From Chryseobacterium indologenes (GTDB lineage: Bacteria > Bacteroidota > Bacteroidia > Flavobacteriales > Weeksellaceae), in contig NZ_CP074372.1 in NCBI RefSeq assembly GCF_018362995.1, positions 1,364,001-1,428,000 on the forward strand: DNA of 64,000 nt, in the 5' to 3' direction. Below the pieces are notes generated by a model. It was not told the DNA's origin. It searched no databases and worked only from the letters and a program-made list of their open reading frames with translations. Below are positions 37,642 through 44,710 of the stretch, piece by piece. Position 1 is the stretch's first letter, and every line of letters starts with the position of its first letter. A program made the translations under genes and the position numbers.

Positions 37642-38058
37642 ATGGAAAATAATAAACAACACCAACTGGTCAATCCTGCAGCATTATTTAATCCGGAGCC
37701 TTATGGTTTTTCACACAGCATTTCTGTGCAATCTCCTTTCCAGATGTGTTTTATATCCGGACAGAGCGGCGGTGTAGGAGAAAATCACGTATTGGCTGAT
37801 GATTTTAAAACGCAGGTTCAGGATGCTTTGAAAAATTTAAAAGTCGTTTTACAGAGCCACTCTATGACGTTTGAGAATGTTGTTAAAATCACGCTTCTTA
37901 TCATTGATCATAATCATGAGAAACTTGAAATTTGGGCAGAAGAAGCTAAAAAAGTATGGAACCCATCATTTTTACCAACAAGCACGCTCATTCCTGTGAG
38001 CCAGCTGGCATTACCTGGAATGTTGTTTGAGATTGACGCAATTGCGGTGAAAAATTAG
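37642..38058 (+). CDS. RidA/YjgF/YER057c/UK114 family protein
   Basis: A 138-residue trimeric enamine/imine deaminase-type protein. Features seen: QMCFISGQSGGVGENHVLAD, KTQVQDALKNLKVVLQSHSM and PTSTLIPVSQLALPGMLFEI. In classical RidA the catalytic Arg lies in the NxRxxV segment; here that position reads LPTSTLIPV, lacking the Arg, so deaminase activity is doubtful. The frame opens at 37600, but ATG 37642 (MENNKQHQL) is the natural start. Its stop overlaps the convergent M20 gene stop. Confidence 0.85.
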   Translation: MENNKQHQLVNPAALFNPEPYGFSHSISVQSPFQMCFISGQSGGVGENHVLADDFKTQVQDALKNLKVVLQSHSMTFENVVKITLLIIDHNHEKLEIWAEEAKKVWNPSFLPTSTLIPVSQLALPGMLFEIDAIAVKN

Positions 38059-39356
38059 TTTCTGTTAAGACGTTCAATAAGTAATGATGAAAAGCTTTTC
38101 ACACCCGTTCTGATGCTCTCTTCATCCACCTGAAAATTAGGAGAATGATTCATGGCAATCACTCCTTTTTCGAAATTGGAACCTCCCAGGAAAAAGTAAA
38201 CGCCTGGTATTTTCTGTTGAAAAAAAGAGAAATCATCATTGAAAAACGGAACCTGTCCATAATCTTTGGCAACCGTATTTTTTCCATAAAGATTCTGAAG
38301 GATTTCCGTGGCTGATATTGTCAGCTTTTCATCATTCATAACCGTTGGATTTCCCTGTATAAATGAAACGGAAAGAAGTTTGTCTTTATACCCGCTGTCT
38401 TCTATAATTTTCTGAACTACCGGAATTATTTTATCTAAATTAGAAGAATTCGTTTCATACAGATAGGTTTCTAGAAAGGACTCATTATTTTTAGAGTAGG
38501 TCGTAAATTTTCCATCCGTGAACAGATAATCTTTAAAAATAGTATCAGGATTTGTCAATCCGATTTTAGGATCAACTATAGATTGTAATTCCCATGGCTT
38601 TGTTCCGGGCTGAATACGGGACAAAAAATCACTGATCCTTTTCGTTAGCCCTTTTGTTTCTACTTCAGATAATCCATTTTTTAACTGAACTCTTATTCTC
38701 TTCTGATAGGCAAACATTTCATTAGGCTTCACCATAATCTGCCCTACAGGTATTGCCGTCACATGCAATCCATATATTTCATCAGGATTGATTATAGAAA
38801 GCAAGCCTTTGTTCAGCATTTCTTTTGCCCCTTTGAATGTTTCTTCTTCAGGTTGAAATATGAAATAGACTGTTCCTTTTAAAGATTTTTTATGTTTTGA
38901 AAGTACTTCAGCTATTCCTAATCCAACCGCCATATGGATATCATGACCGCAGCCATGCTGAATGCCTTTTATTTTCGATCTGAAAGTTTCAGGATCAGGA
39001 TAATCGTTGGGTAATGCATCCATATCTGATCGCCAAGCTATTTTTTTACCATTCTGATCTCCTTTCAGAATTCCTATAACGCTGTAACCATACCCATCTG
39101 TCTTAACTTCCAATCCGAGATCAAGCAGATATTGCTTAATTTTTTCCTGAGTTTGCTTTTCATGACCTGCCAATTCCGGATTTTCATGAAACTCTCTTCT
39201 GATAGTAACCAATTTATCAAATATCCGGTCTGTTTCAAGCTGAACAGATTGATGAATATTTTTGAAAGATTGAGTATCTGCCTTCTTCTTGTTCGATCCT
39301 TGTGCAGACAATGTCAGAGAAATTAAACATAATACGCTAAAAGCAAGTTTTTTCAT
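38055..39356 (-). CDS. M20-family amidohydrolase, secreted
   Basis: A 433-residue M20D-type metal-dependent amidohydrolase (peptidase/IAA-amino acid hydrolase-like). The signal peptide is MKKLAFSVLCLISLTLSAQG. FHENPELAGHEKQTQ, WRSDMDALP, GCGHDIHMAVG and FQPEEETFKGAKEML carry the family metal ligands and catalytic Glu; MNHSPNFQVDEE is the C-terminal His motif. The lid domain insert lies around 205-330. The frame opens at 39398, but the ATG at 39356 gives a clean signal peptide. It is convergent with ridA, overlapping by 4 bases. Confidence 0.9.
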   Translation of the reverse strand: MKKLAFSVLCLISLTLSAQGSNKKKADTQSFKNIHQSVQLETDRIFDKLVTIRREFHENPELAGHEKQTQEKIKQYLLDLGLEVKTDGYGYSVIGILKGDQNGKKIAWRSDMDALPNDYPDPETFRSKIKGIQHGCGHDIHMAVGLGIAEVLSKHKKSLKGTVYFIFQPEEETFKGAKEMLNKGLLSIINPDEIYGLHVTAIPVGQIMVKPNEMFAYQKRIRVQLKNGLSEVETKGLTKRISDFLSRIQPGTKPWELQSIVDPKIGLTNPDTIFKDYLFTDGKFTTYSKNNESFLETYLYETNSSNLDKIIPVVQKIIEDSGYKDKLLSVSFIQGNPTVMNDEKLTISATEILQNLYGKNTVAKDYGQVPFFNDDFSFFQQKIPGVYFFLGGSNFEKGVIAMNHSPNFQVDEESIRTGVKSFSSLLIERLNRN

Positions 39357-39546
39357 GGTTATAATTAATAAGTTTACCAGGTATATTTCAATAAACAAAT
39401 GTAGACTATCTTTTATTACATTCTAGAGCAATATATTCCCTGGTGTCTAAAGGTAAGATTATTTCGTATTTAAGTTAAGAGAATAATTACATCTTTCACA
39501 ATTTCAGTATTTATTTTCACAAATGAAACTTCCAATACGTTTTTAA

Positions 39547-39850
39547 GGTAATAAATCCTCTTGTTTTGTACGGCCTGATCTGAGACTTAGAGATACATTA
39601 AGAGGTCAGAAGGCCAGCAATTATGTACATGTAAGAATGTCTTCCAAGATGAAAACCGGAGCACATGGAGGAGTTTTAAATGTTCGGTTTGTCAACCGTT
39701 TGTTCCGACAGTTGAAGTGGATATGTGGATTGAAACAATTATTGAAGACGGGAAAGAGATTCTTCAATTACAATACGAGCAAATTGTATTTTTGAATTTG
39801 ATTTCGGAAATGATGGAGGAACTACAAGCTGGCCTTACTATGAAGGATAG
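39547..39850 (+). pseudogene. Frameshifted gene remnant of unknown family
   Basis: No intact ORF, but three frames chain into a plausible protein. Frame one from about 39547 reads ...LRDTLRGQKASNYVHVRMSS to about 39690. Frame two from about 39700 reads PTVEVDMWIETIIEDGKEIL and QLQYEQIVF to 39793. Frame three reads EFDFGNDGGTTSWPYYEG and stops at 39848-39850. This needs two frameshifts and there is no start codon, so it looks like a decayed gene. A clean terminator follows (39871-39900). I do not recognise the family; chance coding-like sequence remains possible. Confidence 0.5.
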
Positions 39851-39870
39851 GATCTTCATCAACAGTATAC

Positions 39871-39900
39871 AAAAAAGAGGCAATAATCTGCCTCTTTTTT
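39871..39900 (+). terminator. Bidirectional terminator between the remnant and TetR 1
   Basis: AAAAAAGAGGCA and TGCCTCTTTTTT form a perfect stem over ATAATC; T-runs are on both strands, and the TetR stop is 16 bases to the right. Confidence 0.85.
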
Positions 39901-39915
39901 TATGTTTTTAGGATA

Positions 39916-40554
39916 TTAAAGATTATCGTAAGTCTGATCCACCATAAAAGATATTGCTTTTTTGATTTTTTCACGCCCTTCAGGAGTATTGGTATCTATC
40001 CCGCAGAAAATACTGCCATTCAGAGAAGAGAACATATTCAGGTAATAAAGCCCTGAAACCATAATCGCCATGATAGAACGATAGGTATCCATTTTATCTT
40101 TGAAATGGGATTCCATCAATAATTTGAAGATATATTCTCCATTTTCTTCCTGGGTATCAATCAGTTTTTTCAATGATTTTCTGGGTTCAGAAATGGTCCA
40201 CAACAATAGTTTTTGAGCCTCTTTGTTGGTATATACATAATCAAATTGTGAAAGCAGCATATGCTGAATAAATTCTCTTCCTCCATCTTCCAGATTCGGT
40301 TTCATTTTTTCTACTTCTTCACTGGTTACCTTTACCCAAAAATCCTGTGTACGAAGATATTCGTCCATCAGACCATCCATACCGCCAAAATAAGTGTAGA
40401 TCATTTTCTTATCTACTCCGGCGGTTGCAGCGATATCATTGATCTTCAATCCTGCATATCCCTTCGTTTTCAGAATTTTTCCAACTGCATCTAAAAACTT
40501 TTTCTTACTGCGTTCCTTATTTCTAATACTCCCTGATGCTGACTTTCTTTCCAT
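39916..40554 (-). CDS. TetR-family regulator, paralogue 1
   Basis: A 212-residue regulator with an N-terminal HTH (LKINDIAATAGVDKKMIYTY, about 38-57). Its C-terminal ligand domain aligns without gaps to the TetR protein at 41161-41799, roughly 70% identical by eye, both starting MERKSA. The frame opens at 40575, but ATG 40554 matches the paralogue start. It is divergent from a promoter unit carrying a perfect AGACAC...GTGTCT palindrome 45 bases from its start codon; self-repression and control of the neighbouring units is the simplest reading. The ligand is unknown. Confidence 0.88.
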   Translation of the reverse strand: MERKSASGSIRNKERSKKKFLDAVGKILKTKGYAGLKINDIAATAGVDKKMIYTYFGGMDGLMDEYLRTQDFWVKVTSEEVEKMKPNLEDGGREFIQHMLLSQFDYVYTNKEAQKLLLWTISEPRKSLKKLIDTQEENGEYIFKLLMESHFKDKMDTYRSIMAIMVSGLYYLNMFSSLNGSIFCGIDTNTPEGREKIKKAISFMVDQTYDNL

Positions 40555-40598
40555 GACTAAACATTCAATATACAAGTTTAAGAAAATTTTTTATCATT

Positions 40599-40643
40599 TT
40601 AGACACCTATAGGTGTCTAATTTCAACTATTTATATATATTTG
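40599..40643 (+). promoter_or_regulatory. Operator-promoter unit 1
   Basis: TTAGACACCTA is followed by its exact reverse complement (40599-40620, a perfect 22-bp palindrome). The -7 box TATATTTG is at 40636-40643. The operator centre is 26.5 bases before the box, exactly 10 more than in units 2-4. The operator also lies near -35 of the divergent TetR 1 promoter. Confidence 0.75.
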
Positions 40644-40649
40644 CACTAA

Positions 40650-40750
40650 CTAAAACTATTGATTATACATTTGGTTTCCTCAGTTTAAAATATTTCAAAC
40701 ATAAACGACTGAGTAAAAGACATAACCGAATAACATCATTTTTGACTTGT
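40650..40750 (+). ncRNA. Putative short non-coding transcript 1 (3' end unclear)
   Basis: Downstream of unit 1, CTCAGTTT and an ACTGAG complement can form a hairpin (about 40679-40713). The region aligns loosely to transcripts 2-4, but no clear terminator is present; AACATCATTTTT (about 40732) may be its decayed remnant. No ATG occurs before 40769. Confidence 0.4.
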
Positions 40751-40918
40751 TCTTTTCAATTACTTAAATGCATGTCTTTAGTTTGAAAGGATTTTCTGCT
40801 TTTATTTTATGATTAAACTGCAATATCAGCATTATTCAAAGAGTAATTTCATTTTATTATTAAAATTAATGTACTGAAATTCAAAACATTAAATCAAATC
40901 AAGATTTTTTTTATTATT

Positions 40919-40953
40919 TTAAACACTTTGTAGTGTCTTATTTTATATATTTG
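40919..40953 (+). promoter_or_regulatory. Operator-promoter unit 2
   Basis: The imperfect inverted repeat AACACT-TTGT-AGTGTC (40922-40937) is followed by TATATTTG (40946-40953). The centre-to-box distance is 16.5 bases, as in units 3 and 4. Confidence 0.65.
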
Positions 40954-40959
40954 TACAAA

Positions 40960-41126
40960 CTAAAACCATCTATATATTTTAAAACACTTTTAGGTTGAAA
41001 AATAAGACAATTCAGACTGTTTTATTTAGGTTCCCTTACTTTAAGACAATTTCGAACGCGAAACAACTAAGGTAGAAACACAACAACACAATTGACCATT
41101 AGAAATTTCTAATGGTTTTGTTTTTT
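40960..41126 (+). ncRNA. Putative short non-coding transcript 2
   Basis: About 165 nt from the unit 2 start to a terminator formed by the perfect palindrome ACCATTAGAAA/TTTCTAATGGT (41095-41116) plus TTTGTTTTTT. There is no ATG outside the terminator. The core TTTCGAACGCGAAACAACTA then AGGTAGAAACAC is shared with transcript 4. It ends just before the TetR 2 stop. Confidence 0.6.
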
Positions 41127-41160
41127 ACCGGAATAATCTCCGAATCTATTACAACTAATA

Positions 41161-41799
41161 TTACAGATGCTCATAGGTTTGATTCAATAAAAATGAGATT
41201 GCCTTTTTTATTCTTTCACGCCCTTTAGATGTGTCAATGTCTATACCACAAAAAATACTTCCGTTCATAGCAGCATACATATTTAGATAATAAAGCCCGG
41301 AAACCAGGATAGCCATTATTGAACGTACTTCTTCAGCATGTTCTTTGAAATGAGGATCTACCAGGAATTTAAAAATATGTTCTCCGTTTTCTTCCTGGGT
41401 ATTGGTAAGTTTTCTTAGCGATTTTCTGGGTTCTGAAATGCGCCATAGAAGTAGTTTTTGCACTTCTTTGCTCTTGTAAACATAGTCAAATTGAGACAGA
41501 AGCATTTTTTCGATGAAAGACTGTCCTCCGTCCTCCGGTTTTGATTTTATTTTGTCTACTTCATCAATGGCCACTTTACTCCAGTAGTCCTGAGACCGGA
41601 TATATTCATCTATAAGCCCGTCTATCCCGCCAAAATAATTATAGATCATCTTTTTATCTACGCCGGCTGTAGCAGCAATATCGGTCACTTTCAAAGCAGT
41701 ATGCCCTTTTGTTCTAAGTATTTTTCCAACCGCGTCCAAAAACTTTTTTTTACTGCGTTCTGTGTTCCGGATACTTCCTGCTGCCGACTTTCTTTCCAT
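41161..41799 (-). CDS. TetR-family regulator, paralogue 2
   Basis: A 212-residue paralogue of the 39916-40554 regulator, same length and start. Its HTH is LKVTDIAATAGVDKKMIYNY. The ligand domain contains the shared NGSIFCGIDIDT near the C-terminus. It is divergent from operator-promoter unit 3, whose inverted repeat lies 43 bases upstream of the ATG. Together with units 3 and 4 it forms the second copy of a ~1.25-kb module. Ligand unknown; both copies look intact. Confidence 0.9.
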   Translation of the reverse strand: MERKSAAGSIRNTERSKKKFLDAVGKILRTKGHTALKVTDIAATAGVDKKMIYNYFGGIDGLIDEYIRSQDYWSKVAIDEVDKIKSKPEDGGQSFIEKMLLSQFDYVYKSKEVQKLLLWRISEPRKSLRKLTNTQEENGEHIFKFLVDPHFKEHAEEVRSIMAILVSGLYYLNMYAAMNGSIFCGIDIDTSKGRERIKKAISFLLNQTYEHL

Positions 41800-41841
41800 G
41801 ATAAACTTTTCAATCGTACAAGTTTATGATTTTTTTTTCAT

Positions 41842-41877
41842 TTTAGACACTTTTTAGTGTCTAAATGTATATATTTG
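41842..41877 (+). promoter_or_regulatory. Operator-promoter unit 3
   Basis: TTTAGACACT-TTTT-AGTGTCTAAA (41842-41865, perfect 10-bp arms) is followed by TATATTTG (41870-41877); centre-to-box distance 16.5 bases. Confidence 0.75.
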
Positions 41878-41883
41878 CATCAA

Positions 41884-42034
41884 CTAATAACCATTTTATA
41901 TAAAACGAAAAATCAGAGTTGTGAGATTGAGAGAGATCAGATTGTATCGTTAGTTCCCTCAGTTTGAATGTTTTTAATTCCATAACTGAGGGAAAACATT
42001 ACTTACAGCACCATTTTTTGGTGCTGTTTTTATT
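41884..42034 (+). ncRNA. Putative short non-coding transcript 3
   Basis: About 150 nt. An internal hairpin CCCTCAGTT...AACTGAGGG (about 41956-41992) is followed by the terminator ACAGCACC/GGTGCTGTTTTT (42005-42030). The only ATG gives a five-codon frame, so it is non-coding in appearance. Confidence 0.6.
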
Positions 42035-42184
42035 TGAAAGAGGTAAATTCCTTCATTTATCAGTCAAAATTACTATTCTGTTTGATTTTTTTTAAATTTC
42101 ATTTATGGCTTTAAATGCCTTCTATCAATTGGTTTTCCCTGATTCAATTAAACACTGAATAAAAATAATTTAATTTTTTTTTCA

Positions 42185-42221
42185 TTTTAGACACTCACAA
42201 GTGTCTTATTTTGTATATTTG
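42185..42221 (+). promoter_or_regulatory. Operator-promoter unit 4
   Basis: AGACACT-CACA-AGTGTCT (42189-42206) is followed by TATATTTG (42214-42221); centre-to-box distance 16.5 bases. Confidence 0.72.
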
Positions 42222-42227
42222 CTTCAA

Positions 42228-42352
42228 ACTAATAACCATTTTACATAGAAACACTATTGAGTTGGAAAAAATTAAAAAGTTTCGAACACAAGCAACTAAG
42301 GTAAAAACACTAAATGAAACAGTATCATTAGCTCTTTAATGATGCTGTTTTT
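42228..42352 (+). ncRNA. Putative short non-coding transcript 4
   Basis: About 125 nt ending in an imperfect hairpin ACAGTATCATTA/TTAATGATGCTGT followed by TTTT (42319-42352). It carries AGTTTCGAACACAAGCAACT then AAGGTAAAAACAC, nearly the same core as transcript 2. The only ATG gives five codons. Confidence 0.58.
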
Positions 42353-42397
42353 AAATTTAAAGTTCAGATTTTTGATTTTGAAGTACAGAAAATTGTA

Positions 42398-42415
42398 TAT
42401 ACCGGTTTCGGTATA
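42398..42415. repeat. Short inverted repeat
   Basis: TATACCG-GTTT-CGGTATA lies between transcript 4 and the pgl terminator region. It could be an operator half or a hairpin; no gene is adjacent on the right strand. Confidence 0.35.
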
Positions 42416-42432
42416 GAATAGTTGATATGAAG

Positions 42433-42463
42433 AGAGACTGTCATGGGACAGTCTCTTATTTTT
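42433..42463 (+). terminator. Hairpin between the array and pgl
   Basis: AGAGACTGTC and GACAGTCTCT form a perfect stem over ATGG, followed on the plus strand by TATTTTT. It may also mark the end of the gnd-zwf-pgl mRNA. Confidence 0.7.
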
Positions 42464-42479
42464 AAAGGTTAGAATTTTG

Positions 42480-43190
42480 CTATCCTTTTGCTTTTTCATC
42501 TGTAAAAAAATGATATCCATCCTTTTTCTCAATGAGCTGTAATGGATATAATGAAGGATTATACTCACCGTTCAGCACTTCATTCAATGCATGTTTCTTC
42601 GATTCACCAAATGCTATTACCAGAATATTTTCAGCATTATTGATTACAGGTGCAGTTAAAGTAATCCTGAACATTTCCTGAGATTTCAGATAGTAGGCAG
42701 AAACCCACTTTTCTTTTTCATTTAAAACCTCCTCACCAGGAAATAGAGAAGCGGTATGACCGTCGTCTCCCATCCCTAAAAGGATAAAATCAAAAACACC
42801 ATCATTGCCAAGCATGCTTCTGATCTGCTCTTCGTAAGTCTTTGCATAATCCTCAGGAGTTTTACCTTCAACATACATAGGAAAAATATGGCTCATATCA
42901 ACAGGAACATGGCTGAGAAGAGCTTCATCCGTCATTCTGAAGTTGCTCTTATCATCATCTAAAGGAACCCATCTTTCATCTACCCAAAAAAAGTAAACTT
43001 TATTCCATTCAATCTGTTCTGCATATTTTTGGGTCGCCAATAGTTTAAAAATAGCTTTGGGAGAAGATCCTCCACTCAACGCAACTACAAAACGGTCATT
43101 CTTCAGAATAGCTTTTTTTGAGAGATCAACAAACGCATCCGCAGCCTCTGTGTACAGTTTTTCCAGATCGTCAAATACTGTAATATTCAT
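42480..43190 (-). CDS. pgl: 6-phosphogluconolactonase
   Basis: A 236-residue DevB/SOL-type enzyme hydrolysing 6-phosphogluconolactone to 6-phosphogluconate. RFVVALSGGSSPKAIFKLLA (about 33-52), WVDERWVPLDDDKSN and LLGMGDDGHTASLFPG carry the phosphate-binding and active-site residues. It is the last gene of gnd-zwf-pgl, 27 bases after zwf. Length is normal. Confidence 0.95.
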   Translation of the reverse strand: MNITVFDDLEKLYTEAADAFVDLSKKAILKNDRFVVALSGGSSPKAIFKLLATQKYAEQIEWNKVYFFWVDERWVPLDDDKSNFRMTDEALLSHVPVDMSHIFPMYVEGKTPEDYAKTYEEQIRSMLGNDGVFDFILLGMGDDGHTASLFPGEEVLNEKEKWVSAYYLKSQEMFRITLTAPVINNAENILVIAFGESKKHALNEVLNGEYNPSLYPLQLIEKKDGYHFFTDEKAKG

Positions 43191-43217
43191 TTTTTGTCTG
43201 TTTAAATTTTATATTGT

Positions 43218-44699
43218 TTATACCCAGTTGTGTCCTTGTCTTTCCACCAAAGCATTAACGTCTTCGGGCCCCCAGCTTCCTGCTTTATAATTAGGGAATG
43301 ATAAATCTTTATTATTTTCCCAGGCTTCCTGTATTGTTGTAACAACATCCCATGCTTCTTCCACCTGATCAGAACGCATAAATAAAGTAAGATCTCCTAA
43401 AAGAGCATCCTGTAATAGCGTTTCATAGGCTTCCGGGGTATCTTCCTGGCAGGCAAAATTATCAAAAATCATTTCTGCAGGCTTCAAATCCAAGGTCAGT
43501 CCCGGCTTTTTCGTCATAAACTGCAATCTGATATCCATCATCGGCTGAATATTAATAATCAACCTGTTAGCAGACAAAAGGTGCGGACTGTCTGAGAATG
43601 TGGAATGAGGAAGCGGTTTAAACTGAATAGTAATATAAGAATGCTTTTCTTTCATTTTCTTTCCGGTACGAACATAGAAAGGTACATCCTGCCATCTTTC
43701 ATTATCAAGATAGAATTTTATTGCAGCAAAGGTCTCTGTATTGGAATCCCCCGCAATGCCGTCCTCCTGGCGGTATCCTTTTACTTCAACACCGTTTATT
43801 GTTGCTTTTCCATACTGGCCTCTTACCGCATAATGATCAACCTGATCGGGTGATATTCTACGGATTGATTTCAGTACATCTACTTTACGATCCCTGATCT
43901 CACCAGACTGCAATGAAGCCGGCGGTTCCATAGCGACCATACACAGGATCTGCAGCAGGTGATTCTGAATCATATCCCTCAATGCTCCTGTCTGTTCATA
44001 AAAAGCACCTCTTGTCTCCACTCCTACTTCTTCTGCTACGGTAATCTGTACTGATTCTATATATTTGTGATCCCATAAAGGTTCAAAAATTGAATTTCCA
44101 AATCTGAATGCCAGTATATTCTGTACCGTTTCCTTTCCAAGATAATGATCAATACGATAGATCTGTTCTTCTTCAAATGTTTTTGCCAGAAGACTGTTCA
44201 GCTCAATCGCCGACTGTTTATTATGACCAAAAGGCTTTTCAATAATAATACGGTCTTTTTTCGGATCGGCAGCTAATGCTGTCGTTTTGATATGATTGGA
44301 AATGGTAGAAATGAAATTAGGCCCTATTGACAGATAAAATAACCTGTTGGCCCTCATTCCGTAAACAGCATCGAAATCCTGCAATTTCTGCTGCAAATTC
44401 TGATAAGAACTTTCTTCATCCAATTGATGCTGGAAATAAGTAATATGAGCCTGAAAACCAGCCCAGTCTTCGGAAGTTATCTTTTTTCTGGAGAAACTCT
44501 CCAGGTTTTCTTTGATATAATTTCTAAAGAGTTCATCTGTATTTTCGGCTCTTCCCAATGCCACAATATTGAAGCCTTTGGGCATTCTGCCGTCGATGTA
44601 TAAGTTATAAAATGCCGGAAAAAGTTTTCTTTTTGCCAGATCTCCTGTAGCACCAAAAATAACGATAGTTGTTGGCTGCAAGATTCTATTTTGATTCAT
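43218..44699 (-). CDS. zwf: Glucose-6-phosphate 1-dehydrogenase
   Basis: A 493-residue enzyme oxidising glucose-6-phosphate with NAD(P)+. IVIFGATGDLAKRKLFPA is the cofactor motif, RIIIEKPFGHNKQSA and EEQIYRIDHYLGKETVQNIL hold the catalytic Lys and His. The C-terminal beta-sheet domain is complete. The frame opens at 44732 inside gnd, but ATG 44699 (MNQNRILQPT) leaves an 11-base gap after gnd and is preferred. It is the middle gene of the oxidative pentose phosphate operon. Confidence 0.95.
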   Translation of the reverse strand: MNQNRILQPTTIVIFGATGDLAKRKLFPAFYNLYIDGRMPKGFNIVALGRAENTDELFRNYIKENLESFSRKKITSEDWAGFQAHITYFQHQLDEESSYQNLQQKLQDFDAVYGMRANRLFYLSIGPNFISTISNHIKTTALAADPKKDRIIIEKPFGHNKQSAIELNSLLAKTFEEEQIYRIDHYLGKETVQNILAFRFGNSIFEPLWDHKYIESVQITVAEEVGVETRGAFYEQTGALRDMIQNHLLQILCMVAMEPPASLQSGEIRDRKVDVLKSIRRISPDQVDHYAVRGQYGKATINGVEVKGYRQEDGIAGDSNTETFAAIKFYLDNERWQDVPFYVRTGKKMKEKHSYITIQFKPLPHSTFSDSPHLLSANRLIINIQPMMDIRLQFMTKKPGLTLDLKPAEMIFDNFACQEDTPEAYETLLQDALLGDLTLFMRSDQVEEAWDVVTTIQEAWENNKDLSFPNYKAGSWGPEDVNALVERQGHNWV

Positions 44700-44710
44700 T
44701 TTTCCGAGTT

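Larger units (their letters stand above)
40555..41160. other. Gene-free first half of the TetR-linked promoter array
   Basis: This 606-base region between the two TetR genes holds promoter units 1 and 2 and no ORF of note. The stretch about 40750-40905 is AT-rich and unexplained. Confidence 0.75.
41800..42479. other. Gene-free second half of the TetR-linked promoter array
   Basis: 680 bases with promoter units 3 and 4, their short transcripts, a small inverted repeat (42398-42415) and a terminator (42433-42463). Between about 42035 and 42175 I see nothing recognisable. Confidence 0.75.

Noticed and set aside
39441..39451. GGTGTCTAAA half-site near the remnant gene, resembling the TetR-array operator
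   Set aside because: Only one arm is present and no TAnnTTTG box follows at the usual distance, so I do not count it as a fifth unit.
40769..40815. 14-codon ORF in the first TetR-array unit
   Set aside because: No ribosome-binding context, no matching ORF in the other three units, so not a shared peptide.
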